64,000 nucleotides of DNA from Chloroflexota bacterium (GTDB taxonomy: Bacteria; Chloroflexota; Anaerolineae; Promineifilales; Promineifilaceae), in assembly GCA_017993775.1 (NCBI GenBank), contig JAGOMA010000011.1:62001-126000 (forward strand), written 5' to 3'. The position numbers and the translations under genes are program-made. The notes beneath the pieces were generated by a model. That model saw only the letters and a list, made by a program, of their open reading frames with translations. It was not told the origin of the DNA and ran no database searches. Position 1 is the first letter of the stretch. Each line of letters starts with the position of its first letter. This document shows, piece by piece, positions 40,696 to 49,427 of this stretch.

Positions 40696-42252
40696 ATGAA
40701 TCCCTTAACTATTTCCGGTGATCAGTTACAAGTTGATGACGTGGTGGCGGTGGCCAACGGCCGTTCCGCCCGTCTGGACCCTGCCGTTTTACCCAAAATT
40801 CAGCGCTCCCGCCAGGCTGTGGAAGACCTGGTGGCCCGAGGCGAGGTGGTGTATGGCATCACCACCGGTTTTGGTCGCTTCAAAGACAAAATCATTTCCC
40901 CCGCCGAAGTCCAACAACTCCAGGTGAATCTGGTGCGCAGTCACGCCGTGGGCGTTGGCCCGGAACTGCCGGAGCGCGTGGTGCGGGCCATGCTGTTGGT
41001 GCGGGCCAATACGTTGGCGCTGGGGTATTCCGGCGTGCGTCCAGAAGTGATTAACCTGCTGTTGGATATGCTCAACGCCGGCGTCCACCCGCGTATTCCG
41101 TCGCAGGGGTCGTTGGGCGCCAGCGGCGATCTGGCTCCGCTGGCGCACCTGGCCCTGGTGGTGATTGGCGAGGGGGAAGCGTGGCATCAGGGAGATTTGG
41201 TAGACGGCCGTTCCGCCCTCATGCGCGCCGGACTTCAGCCCTTGCAGTTGCAGGCCAAAGAAGGATTGGCGCTGCTCAATGGCACAGCCTTCATGGTGGG
41301 CATGGGCGCTTTGCAGGTGCGGCGAGCCATCAACCTGGCCCTCACCGGCGACATAGCCGCCAGCCTGAGCCTGGAAGCGCTGCACGGAACCGAACGCGCC
41401 TACGACGAGCGCGTTCACCGCGTACGGCCGCATCCACGCCAGATCGACTGCGCCGCTTTTTTGCGGCGTAATCTGGCAGGCAGCCAGTTTTTACGCGGCC
41501 TGGATTCCAACAATGTGCAAGACCCATATACCCTGCGCTGTGTGCCGCAGGTGCATGGCGCCGTGCGCGACGCCATCGCTTACGCCCAGTGGGTGATCGG
41601 CATCGAGCTTAACGCTGTCAACGACAACCCCATCATCTTTGTCGATGAGGAAACTGGGCAGACAGACGTAATTTCGGCCGGTAATTTTCATGGCGAGCCG
41701 ATTGCCATCGCCATGGATTACATGGCCCTGGCGCTGACAGAGTTGGGCAACATGAGCGAGCGGCGGATTGCCCGACTGGTGGACGCCGATAGCAATGGCG
41801 GCGTGCTGCCCATGTTTTTAACGCAGCATGGCGGCCTGGAAAGCGGCCTGATGATGGCCCAATACACGGCCGCAGCCCTGGCTTCGGAGAATAAGGTACT
41901 GGCTCACCCGGCCAGCGCAGACACGATACCGAGCAGCGCAAATATTGAAGACCACGTGAGCATGGGGGCAACGGCCGTGCGTCAGGTTGCCCAAATCCTC
42001 GACCATGTGGAAACCATTGTGGCCATCGAACTTCTGGCGGCGGCGCAGGGCGTGGATTTCCGGCGTCAGCAAATGGGCGGCCAGCCGGCGCAGGGCGCAG
42101 GCACACGCACGGCGTATGACCTCATCCGCCAAAAAGTGCCCTTCCTGACGGCCGATACGGTCCTGTCGCCGCATATTGAGTCCGTGAGGCGTCTGGTGGC
42201 CACGGGAGCCATTAAAGAAGCGGTTGAAGCAAAGTTGGGGAGTGGAGATTAG
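40696..42252 (+). CDS. hutH: Histidine ammonia-lyase
   Basis: A 518-residue cytosolic enzyme that eliminates ammonia from histidine to give urocanate. The MIO cofactor forms from the Ala-Ser-Gly in GSLGASGDLAPLAHL. Other family segments are VYGITTGFGRFKDKII, the catalytic tyrosine region, LALLNGTAFMVGMGAL, LEALHGTERAYDERVHRVRPHPRQ, QDPYTLRCVPQVHGA and AVNDNPIIF. No other hut genes (urocanase, imidazolonepropionase) are next to it. It stands upstream of a thiolase with a hairpin between them, so probably separately transcribed. Confidence 0.93.
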   Translation: MNPLTISGDQLQVDDVVAVANGRSARLDPAVLPKIQRSRQAVEDLVARGEVVYGITTGFGRFKDKIISPAEVQQLQVNLVRSHAVGVGPELPERVVRAMLLVRANTLALGYSGVRPEVINLLLDMLNAGVHPRIPSQGSLGASGDLAPLAHLALVVIGEGEAWHQGDLVDGRSALMRAGLQPLQLQAKEGLALLNGTAFMVGMGALQVRRAINLALTGDIAASLSLEALHGTERAYDERVHRVRPHPRQIDCAAFLRRNLAGSQFLRGLDSNNVQDPYTLRCVPQVHGAVRDAIAYAQWVIGIELNAVNDNPIIFVDEETGQTDVISAGNFHGEPIAIAMDYMALALTELGNMSERRIARLVDADSNGGVLPMFLTQHGGLESGLMMAQYTAAALASENKVLAHPASADTIPSSANIEDHVSMGATAVRQVAQILDHVETIVAIELLAAAQGVDFRRQQMGGQPAQGAGTRTAYDLIRQKVPFLTADTVLSPHIESVRRLVATGAIKEAVEAKLGSGD

Positions 42253-42341
42253 CGATTGGAGATTGGTTGATCCGTTGGTACAGACCCCAAGGGTTTTCTC
42301 CTGAGAATTTGGATTATTTGGGTGTTAAACCCTTGGGGTCT
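42248..42341. repeat. Perfect 15-bp inverted repeat with 30-nt loop, plus GATTGGA units
   Basis: AGACCCCAAGGGTTT (42282-42296) and its exact inverse (42327-42341) are separated by 30 nt. Just before it, from the hutH stop to about 42270, are two GAGATT[GC]G units of the tandem type seen at 11345. Two repeat families therefore abut here. Confidence 0.75.
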
Positions 42342-42383
42342 TGTTAGAGAAACATGAAAGGTTTACCAAAAGGAAAATTTCCC

Positions 42384-43658
42384 ATGAACGAAGTAGTGAT
42401 TATTAACGCATTCCGCACACCGATTGGGCGGCATGGCGGCGCTTTGGCCGATGTGCGCCCGGATGATATGGCGGCGCTGGTTGTGAAAACGGTTGTAGAT
42501 CGGGCCGGCATCGACCCGAATCTGATTGAGGAAGTGTATTTGGGCTGCGCCAATCAGGCGGGCGAAGATAACCGCGATGTGGCGCGGATGGCCGCGCTGC
42601 TGGCGGGTTTGCCGCAGCATGTGGCCGCTGTGACATTTAACCGGCTGTGCGCCAGCGGGCTGAATGCCGTGAATCAGGCGGCGCGGGCGATTATGGTGGG
42701 CGAGGGTGATGTGTTTGTGGCCGGCGGCGTGGAGTCGATGAGCCGCGCGCCTTATTCGTTCCCCAAAAATTCGCGCGCCTGGGGGCCATCGGGCAATATC
42801 ACCGGCTACGACACAACGTTGGGCTGGCGGTTCCCCAATCCTAAAATGGAAGCGTTGTTTCCCCTGGAAGCGATGGGCGAGACGGCCGAAAACATTTACG
42901 AGATGAGCCGCGAGGGCAAGATTGCCGGCGGCGAGATCACCCGGGAAGCGCAAGACGCATTTGCGCTGGAGAGCCAGAGGCGAGCGTGTGCGGCGATGAA
43001 TAACGGCCGTTTCCACGCCGAAATCGTGCCGGTTCCCATTCCCCAACGCAAAGGCGAGCCGCTGTATGTGACCACCGACGAACACCCGCGCGTCCTGGCA
43101 GTCGGCGGCTCGTTTGAACTGGATACAAGCGCCGCTGTGCTGGCCAAACTGCGCCCGGCATTTCGCGCCGGCGGCACTGTCACGGCCGGAAACGCCAGCG
43201 GTCTGAACGACGGCGCGGCCGCCCTGCTGCTGATGTCGCGGGCCAAGGCGGACGAACTGGGGCTAAAACCGATGGCCCGCTGGGTGGCTTCTGGCGCAGC
43301 GGGAGTGGATCCCCGCGTGATGGGTCTGGGACCGGTAGGCGCGACGCGCAAAGCGCTGGTCCGCGCCGGCCTGACTTTGGCCGACATCGATCTGGTGGAA
43401 TTGAACGAGGCGTTTGCCGTGCAGTCGCTGGCGGTGATCCAGGAATTGGGCCTGGACCCGGACCTTGTGAATGTGAACGGCGGGGCGATTGCCTTGGGAC
43501 ATCCGTTGGGCTGCTCGGGGGCGCGAATTTTAACCACGCTGCTGCACGAGATGCAGCGGCGGGCGGAATTAGGAACGGGAACGGCCGTGCGCTACGGCCT
43601 GGCGACACTGTGCGTGGGGGTCGGGCAGGGTGAGGCAACCATCATCGAATTGTTGTAG
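42384..43658 (+). CDS. Acetyl-CoA C-acyltransferase (thiolase)
   Basis: A 424-residue cytosolic thiolase that condenses or cleaves acyl-CoA with CoA. The nucleophilic cysteine is in [16 protein letters not shown], the others in [13 protein letters not shown] and [17 protein letters not shown], and the closing [18 protein letters not shown] is typical. The family is that of beta-ketoacyl-CoA thiolases of the PcaF/FadA type; direction (degradation or synthesis) cannot be told. No beta-oxidation partners are adjacent. I chose the ATG at 42384, with AAAAGGAAAA before it; an upstream ATG at 42354 would add ten residues. Confidence 0.92.
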   Translation: MNEVVIINAFRTPIGRHGGALADVRPDDMAALVVKTVVDRAGIDPNLIEEVYLGCANQAGEDNRDVARMAALLAGLPQHVAAVTFNRLCASGLNAVNQAARAIMVGEGDVFVAGGVESMSRAPYSFPKNSRAWGPSGNITGYDTTLGWRFPNPKMEALFPLEAMGETAENIYEMSREGKIAGGEITREAQDAFALESQRRACAAMNNGRFHAEIVPVPIPQRKGEPLYVTTDEHPRVLAVGGSFELDTSAAVLAKLRPAFRAGGTVTAGNASGLNDGAAALLLMSRAKADELGLKPMARWVASGAAGVDPRVMGLGPVGATRKALVRAGLTLADIDLVELNEAFAVQSLAVIQELGLDPDLVNVNGGAIALGHPLGCSGARILTTLLHEMQRRAELGTGTAVRYGLATLCVGVGQGEATIIELL

Positions 43659-43663
43659 CCAGC

Positions 43664-44179
43664 CTATTTTCGCTCAAAAATGGCCCCGACCAGCTCTGGG
43701 ACAAGCTTGTCCGGCCATTGAGTCTTTTCATTGTAGCGTGCGCCGTTGAGGTTAATGCCAATAATAATTGCCTCGCTCAGGTCTGCGCCGCGCAAATCGG
43801 CAAAATGCAGGTTGGCCTCCGTAAGATTGGCGCGAACCAGAATGGCTCCCTGCAAATTGGCGCTGCCGAGGTAAGTTTTTTGCAACAAACAATCGGAAAA
43901 ATCAGCGTCGCGCAGGTCGGCGCGGTAAAAACTTGTTTCTTGCAGCTCGGCTTCCTTGAGGCTGGTTTTTCTCAGGTGGGCGCTGTCAAATTTAGCGCCT
44001 TTTAGTTTAGCGCCTTCCAGGTTGACCTTGTCGAGGCGGGATTCGCTAAGATTGGCCCCTTCCAGATTAATTTTGGAAAGGTCATCAATGTCACGCAAAT
44101 CCTGCCCGGCAAGGGTGACGGATTTTGAGCCAACGAGAACGGCCGTTTCTTCAATTGTCTGACGGGTGATTGCTTCCAT
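43664..44179 (-). CDS. Pentapeptide-repeat protein
   Basis: A 171-residue protein in which residues about 25-140 are tandem pentapeptides of the A(D/N)LxX type: KINLEGANLSESRLDKVNLEGAKLKGAKFDSAHLRKTSLKEAELQETSFYRADLRDADFSDC and continuing to LRGADLSEAIIIGINLNGARYN. These build a right-handed quadrilateral beta-helix. Some such proteins mimic DNA and protect gyrase, but most have no known role. The ATG at 44179 has AAAGG upstream and is preferred to the one at 44329, whose extra residues look like repeat-free noise. It is convergent with the thiolase, six bases apart. Confidence 0.8.
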   Translation of the reverse strand: MEAITRQTIEETAVLVGSKSVTLAGQDLRDIDDLSKINLEGANLSESRLDKVNLEGAKLKGAKFDSAHLRKTSLKEAELQETSFYRADLRDADFSDCLLQKTYLGSANLQGAILVRANLTEANLHFADLRGADLSEAIIIGINLNGARYNEKTQWPDKLVPELVGAIFERK

Positions 44180-44318
44180 GCGTACCTTTGAGTGCGAAAA
44201 ATAGGTAACCTTTGCGGTTTTGCCGGTTTTCCCACCCAGTTTCCTCTCCCGAAACGTATCAGCGGCAGAAAAAACCCGGGTGATTACCGTGTAAGAAAAT
44301 ATAGGATGTAAATCTTGT

Positions 44319-44347
44319 TTGTCAAGCACTGGTCGCCCTGATATAAT
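44319..44347 (+). promoter_or_regulatory. Sigma-70-type promoter of tRNA-Thr
   Basis: TTGTCA at 44319-44324, a 17-nt spacer and TATAAT at 44342-44347. Transcription would start about 5 nt before the tRNA's first base. Confidence 0.85.
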
Positions 44348-44358
44348 TTCGCCACTTC

Positions 44359-44430
44359 GCCACCCTAGCTCAATGGCAGAGCAATCGCTTCGTAAGCGAT
44401 AGGTTAAGGGTTCAAGTCCCTTGGGTGGCT
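44359..44430 (+). tRNA. tRNA-Thr (anticodon CGT)
   Basis: A full cloverleaf of 72 nt: acceptor GCCACCC with GGGTGGC, D arm GCTC/GAGC, anticodon stem ATCGC/GCGAT with loop TTCGTAA (anticodon CGT, reading ACG), variable loop of 5 nt, T arm AAGGG/CCCTT with TTCAAGT. The discriminator is T; CCA is not encoded. It has its own promoter and precedes udk. Confidence 0.95.
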
Positions 44431-44499
44431 TCTAATTTGATCGTACCCTGGCGCACGGCCGGGGTATTTTTTTGTCTGGTACAGGCAAAGGAGAGGGCG

Positions 44500-45138
44500 A
44501 TGAGCAACTATTTGCCGATTGTTTTTGGGGTTGCCGGGGGCACGGCCTCGGGCAAAACGACCGTAGCCCGCACAATTTTGGAATCGGTTGGGGCGGAACA
44601 AGTAGCCTATTTCCCTCATGACGCCTATTACCGCGACAGCCCACACCTATCGTTTGAGGAGAGAGCGCAGCAGAATTACGACCATCCAAATTCGTTGGAA
44701 AACAAGCTGTTGGTGCAGCAAGTGCAGCAGTTGTTGGCCGGACAGCCAGTGCAAGTGCCAGTTTATGATTTTACCTTGCACCGGCGGAAGAAAGAGACAA
44801 TCCTGGTCGAACCTGCGCCTATTGTGCTGATAGAGGGGATTCTCATTTTCACCCGCCGTCGGCTGCGCGATCTGATGGACATCAAAATCTATGTCGATAC
44901 GGATGCCGACATCCGCTTTATTCGCCGCCTGGAGCGTGACATGAACGAACGCAATCGCTCTTTAGATTCGGTAGTGGCGCAGTATGTGGAGACGGTACGG
45001 CCAATGCACCTGAAATTTGTGGAGCCAAGCAAGCGGTACGCGGACGTGATTATTCCTAACGGCGGGCGCAATCAGGTGGCGATGGAGATGGTGGTTTCGC
45101 GGCTGCGGGAACTGCTCAACACGCGCTCGATGCGGTGA
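44500..45138 (+). CDS. udk: Uridine kinase
   Basis: A 212-residue cytosolic enzyme that phosphorylates uridine and cytidine for pyrimidine salvage. It has the P-loop GVAGGTASGKTTVARTIL, the DAYYRDSPHLSFEERAQQNYDHPNSLE uridine-binding region, LIEGILIFTRRRLRDLMDIKIYVDTDADIRFIRRLERDMNERNRSLDSV and KPSKRYADVIIPNGG-like C-terminal text. GGAGAGGGCG precedes the ATG at 44500; the upstream in-frame ATG overlaps the tRNA 3' end and was rejected. Confidence 0.94.
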   Translation: MSNYLPIVFGVAGGTASGKTTVARTILESVGAEQVAYFPHDAYYRDSPHLSFEERAQQNYDHPNSLENKLLVQQVQQLLAGQPVQVPVYDFTLHRRKKETILVEPAPIVLIEGILIFTRRRLRDLMDIKIYVDTDADIRFIRRLERDMNERNRSLDSVVAQYVETVRPMHLKFVEPSKRYADVIIPNGGRNQVAMEMVVSRLRELLNTRSMR

Positions 45139-45145
45139 TGGGTTA

Positions 45146-46276
45146 TCAGGCGGGGAGCAAGAGCTGGCGGTAGAGCGCGAGGGTCGCCACGGCCGTTTTC
45201 TCCCATGAGAAAGCGCTTGCTCGTTCTAATCCCAGGGTCTGGCGGCGCTGCCGGGCAGATTCGTCGGTGAGCAGGTGGTGGAGAACGGCCGTTATCTCCT
45301 CAGGTTTGGTGGGATCAAAGTAGGCGGCTGCATCGCCGCCCACCTCTGGCAGGCTGGAAGCGTTGGCGCAGGCCACGGCCGTGCCGCAAGCCATCGCCTC
45401 GATCACCGGGAGGCCAAACCCTTCATACTGGCTGGGAAAGACAAACAGCGCTGCTCCGGCGTACAATCCCGGCAAATCCCCTTCGGCTACCGGCCCCAGA
45501 AATGTGATGTGTGATGTGAGATTCAGGGCGACGGCCGTTTCCCTGGCATCCGGGTAGCGCGTATCCCAGGCTCCGGCAATCACCAACCGCGGCGGGTCGG
45601 CCAGTTTCGCCACGATTTTTTCCCAGGCCAGAACCAGATTGACCAGATTTTTGTGCGGCTTGTTAATGCCCAGGTACAAGACGTAAGCGGGCGGCAGGTT
45701 GTACTGCGCGCGAATCCGCTCAATTTCGGCCGGTGGCTGGGGCTGGAAATGCGGGTCAGGAGCCAGAGGGACGGCCGTTACTTTTTCCGGCGCCGTGTGA
45801 TAGAAAGCCAGCATATCCTGCCGTGTGGCTTCGGAGATGGCCACCACATGCCCCGCGGCGCGTAGGGCCAGCCGCGTCAGCAGGTTGGTTAGCAGGCGGG
45901 CGCGGGGCGACACGTAGCGCGGAAAGCGCTGGGGAATGAGGTCGTAGAAGGTGAGCAGGGTTGGCACGCCAGGGCGGTAGGGCATGAGGTAGTAGGGACT
46001 GTGGTATAGATCGGCCTGGATTTCGCGTAGCAAACGAGAGATTTGCCAGTGTTGGCTGGGCGAGAAGGTGGAAACGGCCGTTTCCACCCACCGCACCTGC
46101 GCCGACGGCGCCGGGAGCTGCCAGCGCGACGGCCGTGAGGGATCTTGCAGCAGGACGAGCTGTTCATCGGCGGCCAACTGCGCCGGGAGCGCCCGCGCCA
46201 GATTGCTAACATAGCGGCCAATGCCCGGAAAGTGGTCGGTGGCGGTGCGGACGTCGAGCACGTAGCGTTTCATCAT
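45146..46276 (-). CDS. Glycosyltransferase family 4
   Basis: A 376-residue GT-B glycosyltransferase. The acceptor domain begins YVLDVRTATDHFPGIGRYVSNLARALP; the donor domain has YVLYLGINKPHKNLVNLVLAWEK, ITFLGPVAEGDLPGLYAGAALFVFPSQYEGFGLPVIEAMACGTAVACANASSLPEVGGDAAAYFDP, with the conserved EGFGLPVIEAM holding the sugar-nucleotide-binding glutamates. The start overlaps the stop of the upstream gene (ATGATGA). The gene is the last of the minus-strand cluster. Sugar and acceptor are unknown. Confidence 0.88.
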   Translation of the reverse strand: MMKRYVLDVRTATDHFPGIGRYVSNLARALPAQLAADEQLVLLQDPSRPSRWQLPAPSAQVRWVETAVSTFSPSQHWQISRLLREIQADLYHSPYYLMPYRPGVPTLLTFYDLIPQRFPRYVSPRARLLTNLLTRLALRAAGHVVAISEATRQDMLAFYHTAPEKVTAVPLAPDPHFQPQPPAEIERIRAQYNLPPAYVLYLGINKPHKNLVNLVLAWEKIVAKLADPPRLVIAGAWDTRYPDARETAVALNLTSHITFLGPVAEGDLPGLYAGAALFVFPSQYEGFGLPVIEAMACGTAVACANASSLPEVGGDAAAYFDPTKPEEITAVLHHLLTDESARQRRQTLGLERASAFSWEKTAVATLALYRQLLLPA

Positions 46277-47448
46277 TGCGGCGCCGCCTGTGGCGACGTG
46301 GCCAGGAGTTGTTGGTAGAGAACGGCCGTGGCCGCCGCCTGCTTTTCCAGGTTGAAGGTTTCCCGGACGCGGGCCAGCCCAGCTTCGCCCATCTGGCGCA
46401 TCTGCGCCGAGTTGGCCAGCAAAGCGCATAGTTTATCGGCCAATTCGCCGGGGCTGCCCGGCGCGGCCAGCAAGCCGGTTACCCCATCCACCACAATCTC
46501 CAGCGCGCCGCCAATCGCCGAGGCCACGGTGGGTTTGGCCAGGGCCATCGCTTCGAGCAGCACGGTCGGCAAACCTTCCGGCAGGACCGCGTTGTAGACG
46601 CACACATCGGCCGTGGCGAAAAAACGCAGCGCGTCCGGACGCGGCCCGGTCAGCAGCAGGCGGCTGCCCAGCGTGGATTGGGCCACGGTTTGCGCCAACA
46701 GTTGGTCGTAGGCGGCGGCTTGGGTGGTGGGTTCTGCGTTGTCGGCTCCGCCCACCAGCACAAAATGGACTTTGGCGTGCCGAGCGGCCACCATTTCTGC
46801 CGCCTGGATGAACAAATGGGGCGCTTTACCGGCTACCAGCCGGCCTACGTTCAAGACCAGCGGCGCGTCGGGCGGGATGCGCAGTTCGGCGCGAACGGCC
46901 GTGGCGTCGGCCGGCGGGTTGATCTGGTTCAGGCCGTTGGGGATGATGGTGAGCTTGCCGGCCAGACCGGCGGGGGTGTAGACGGCGGCCAGCCAGCCGG
47001 AAACGGCGATGACCCGCCGGGGAATGGGGGCCAGCAGGCGCACCAGCCCCGGCGGAAAGGTGTTGTCGTGCAGGGTCCAGACGACCGGCGTGCGCGTAAG
47101 CCACCCAGCCAGACTGCCAACAACGTGGGCGCGGACGGTGTTGGTGTGGATGAGGGCGATGTGCTGCTGGCGGATGAGGCGGGTTACGGCCGTTACGCTT
47201 TGCGCCAGGTGCAGCGGCAGCCGCCAGCCGGCCCGGTTCAGGGTGTCCAACGGCACGGGCAGCACGGGCGTCTCGCTGTGAGCCAGCCGTTGGGCCAGCG
47301 GCGAAGCCGGCGCAGTGGCCACCAGGGGCAAAAATTGCCGCCGGTCCAGGTGCGGCAGCAGGTTCACCAGCACGGCTTCAGCCCCGCCCCAAATCGGCGC
47401 ATGGTCGAGGTAGAGGATGCGCGCCCCGCGCCCATCACGATTACGCAT
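46273..47448 (-). CDS. Glycosyltransferase family 4
   Basis: A 391-residue GT-B glycosyltransferase. The N-domain starts ILYLDHAPIWGGAEAVLVNLLPHLDRRQFLPLV; the C-domain has PLVLNVGRLVAGKAPHLFIQAAEM, LLLTGPRPDALRFFATADVCVYNAVLPEGLPTVLLEAMALAKPTVASAIGGALEIVVDGVTGLL. I chose the ATG at 47448, where homology begins and which overlaps the upstream gene's stop by 8 bp; the longer frame to 47871 is a Pro/Ser-rich shadow of the other strand. Confidence 0.87.
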   Translation of the reverse strand: MRNRDGRGARILYLDHAPIWGGAEAVLVNLLPHLDRRQFLPLVATAPASPLAQRLAHSETPVLPVPLDTLNRAGWRLPLHLAQSVTAVTRLIRQQHIALIHTNTVRAHVVGSLAGWLTRTPVVWTLHDNTFPPGLVRLLAPIPRRVIAVSGWLAAVYTPAGLAGKLTIIPNGLNQINPPADATAVRAELRIPPDAPLVLNVGRLVAGKAPHLFIQAAEMVAARHAKVHFVLVGGADNAEPTTQAAAYDQLLAQTVAQSTLGSRLLLTGPRPDALRFFATADVCVYNAVLPEGLPTVLLEAMALAKPTVASAIGGALEIVVDGVTGLLAAPGSPGELADKLCALLANSAQMRQMGEAGLARVRETFNLEKQAAATAVLYQQLLATSPQAAPQ

Positions 47449-48547
47449 CGGCCACCCTTTGCGCCAGTTCGATGGCGGCGACGAAGGCGGCGGCGGCGCG
47501 GGTGACGGTGTATGGGGCGATGATTTCTTGCGAGCGTTGGCCCATGCGACGGCGCTCTTCCGGCCGGGCGAGCAGGTCGGCGAGCGCGGCCGTGAGTGTG
47601 GTAACGTCGTTAGTGGGCAGGATGCGGCCGTTATCCTGCACCAGGTCGGGGGCGCAGCCGGCCGCTTCGGAGACGATGATCGGCAGGCCAAAAGCCATTG
47701 CCTCGTTGACCACCAGCCCCCACGGGTCATGGTGGGTGGGCAGCACAAACAAATCGGCGGCGGCGTACCAGTCGGAGCGGGCGGAGCCATCCTGATGGCC
47801 GGTGAAGTGGATACGGCCGTTGCTTGCGGCAAGCTGCTGTAATGCGGCTCGCTCCGGTCCGTCGCCCACAATCACCAGCTGGGCGCGGCCCTCTAGTTGT
47901 TGCACGGCGCGAATGAGCAGGTCGAACCCTTTGCGGGTTGTCAGGTAGCCCACCGCCAGGATGATTGGCGTGTCGTCCAGCCCCAACTGCGCGCGTGTGC
48001 GGGTTGGCGGCGGCAGCTGCTCGGGTGGGACAACCTGCCAGCCTTGGAGGATGCGGTTGGTCGGTGCGCCGCGCGTTTCCAAAAATTCCTGGGCGCGACG
48101 GCCGTAAGCCAGGAACACGCTGATCTGCGGGTAAAGCCAGCGGCGGTAGGCGTTGCTCAGGCGGTTGCCGCTGGCGTAGGGCGTGTCGATGGCTTCCGAC
48201 CAGAGAATGAACGGAGCGCGGCGGCGGCGGGCGGCGCGCAGCGTGGCCACGACGGCCGGCAGGTCGGTGACGTTTTCTCCGGCGATGTAGACGGCGGCGG
48301 GATGGGCGGTCAGGAAACGGCCGTAACCCGAATTCCAGGTCAGTTCAATGCCGGGCAGGGGCAGCGCCCGATGGGGTAAAAATTCCGAATTGACATAATC
48401 GGGCAGAGGAGATGTTTGCCAGCGGCGGTCGGCGGCGGCGGCGCGGCCAAAACAGACCGTGAGCTGAACCTCCCGGCCCAGTTCGGCAAAGACGGGCAGG
48501 CGGTAGGGCGCAGGCACGTTGGTCAGCAAATGGACGCGCGGTTTCAT
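47441..48547 (-). CDS. Glycosyltransferase family 4
   Basis: A 368-residue GT-B glycosyltransferase. It begins VHLLTNVPAPYRLPVFAELGREVQLTVCFG, with donor-binding text ILAVGYLTTRKGFDLLIRAVQQLEGRAQLVIVGDG and ADLFVLPTHHDPWGLVVNEAMAFGLPIIVSEAAGCAPDLVQDNG. The N-terminal phrase is common in glycosyltransferases that follow an initial sugar. It lies 4 bp after the methyltransferase gene's stop. Confidence 0.87.
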   Translation of the reverse strand: MKPRVHLLTNVPAPYRLPVFAELGREVQLTVCFGRAAAADRRWQTSPLPDYVNSEFLPHRALPLPGIELTWNSGYGRFLTAHPAAVYIAGENVTDLPAVVATLRAARRRRAPFILWSEAIDTPYASGNRLSNAYRRWLYPQISVFLAYGRRAQEFLETRGAPTNRILQGWQVVPPEQLPPPTRTRAQLGLDDTPIILAVGYLTTRKGFDLLIRAVQQLEGRAQLVIVGDGPERAALQQLAASNGRIHFTGHQDGSARSDWYAAADLFVLPTHHDPWGLVVNEAMAFGLPIIVSEAAGCAPDLVQDNGRILPTNDVTTLTAALADLLARPEERRRMGQRSQEIIAPYTVTRAAAAFVAAIELAQRVADA

Positions 48548-48551
48548 CGGT

Positions 48552-49427
48552 TTAAGCCCCAGGCAGCAGCACGGTGGTTTGCCAGTCGCAGACGGCGCAG
48601 GCTGCGGTCTGGCCCTGTATGTGGATGGTGGTGGATTGGCAGGCGGGGCATTGCATCAGGCTGGCCAGCTGGATGGGGCGGCGCTTTTGGCGCTGGCGCA
48701 GTTGGCGGCGAATGCGGCGCTGGTTGACGGGACGCAATAGGGTGAAAACGGCCGTGGCCGCCAGATTTTGCGCCAGGCCGAGCATTTGCTGGCCGGTGGT
48801 GCGTTGGGCCACCCAGCGGCGGCTCATGTCGCTGGTCCAGGGCTGGCGCAGCCAGGGCGGGGCGGTGTCTGGGGCAGGGTGGAGGTGGTAGGCTAACGGC
48901 CGTTGCCACTGGTGGCGCATGTAAAACAGGTCAGGGTATGTTTTGGCCAGCAGGCCATACTCCAGGCTGTTGGCGGCCATTTCCTCCACGGCGACCCCGA
49001 CGATGGCGTCTTCTAGCCCGGCCGGTTTGGGGGCCATGTGGATGGTTTCGTCCACGCAGACCAGGACCCATTGGTGAAAAGTGCGAACAGGATGCAGATG
49101 TTCCCAGATGACGCTGGGCGTTTCGATGTAGCCGGCGGGGGCGACGCGCTGAATTTCGGCAAAAAAAGCGTCCGGGCGATCCACGTGTTCCAGGATGTGG
49201 CGGGTAATGATGAAATCGAAAGCGTCGGCGCGGAAGGGCAGGTTTTGCACGTCGCCGCACACGAGGGGGCGGTCGACGACCAGTTGGTAGCCGCGTTCCG
49301 TGTCGTCTTCCAGGAATTTGTCGCAGAGAACGTCGGCGCGGGGGTGGGGTTTGTGGCCGCTGCCCACGTCCAGGACGAGGGCGTCGGGCGGGATGGTTAG
49401 CCGGAGGGAGAGGGGATCGTCATTCAT
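48552..49427 (-). CDS. Class I SAM-dependent methyltransferase with C-terminal zinc ribbon
   Basis: A 291-residue protein. The SAM-binding core has VLDVGSGHKPHPRADVLCDKFLEDD, VCGDVQNLPFRADAFDFIITRHILEHVDRPDAFFAEIQRVA, of Methyltransf_11 type. The C-terminal 40 residues carry two CxxC pairs (CPACQSTTIHI and CAVCDWQTTVLL), a small zinc ribbon like those of Trm112-like extensions, usual in sugar-modifying methyltransferases of glycan loci. It overlaps the upstream GT2 gene by 8 bp. Confidence 0.85.
   Translation of the reverse strand: MNDDPLSLRLTIPPDALVLDVGSGHKPHPRADVLCDKFLEDDTERGYQLVVDRPLVCGDVQNLPFRADAFDFIITRHILEHVDRPDAFFAEIQRVAPAGYIETPSVIWEHLHPVRTFHQWVLVCVDETIHMAPKPAGLEDAIVGVAVEEMAANSLEYGLLAKTYPDLFYMRHQWQRPLAYHLHPAPDTAPPWLRQPWTSDMSRRWVAQRTTGQQMLGLAQNLAATAVFTLLRPVNQRRIRRQLRQRQKRRPIQLASLMQCPACQSTTIHIQGQTAACAVCDWQTTVLLPGA

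Noticed and set aside
44425-44499. Upstream in-frame ATG extension of udk.
   Set aside because: It overlaps the 3' end of the tRNA-Thr gene and lacks a ribosome-binding site, while GGAGAGGG precedes the ATG at 44500.
47449-47871. An N-terminal extension of about 141 codons on the second GT4 gene.
   Set aside because: It is Pro/Ser-rich, overlaps the upstream GT4 gene out of frame, and homology begins at the ATG at 47448.
49038-49400. Plus-strand 120-codon frame with a plausible start.
   Set aside because: It is the exact shadow of the methyltransferase SAM-binding region.
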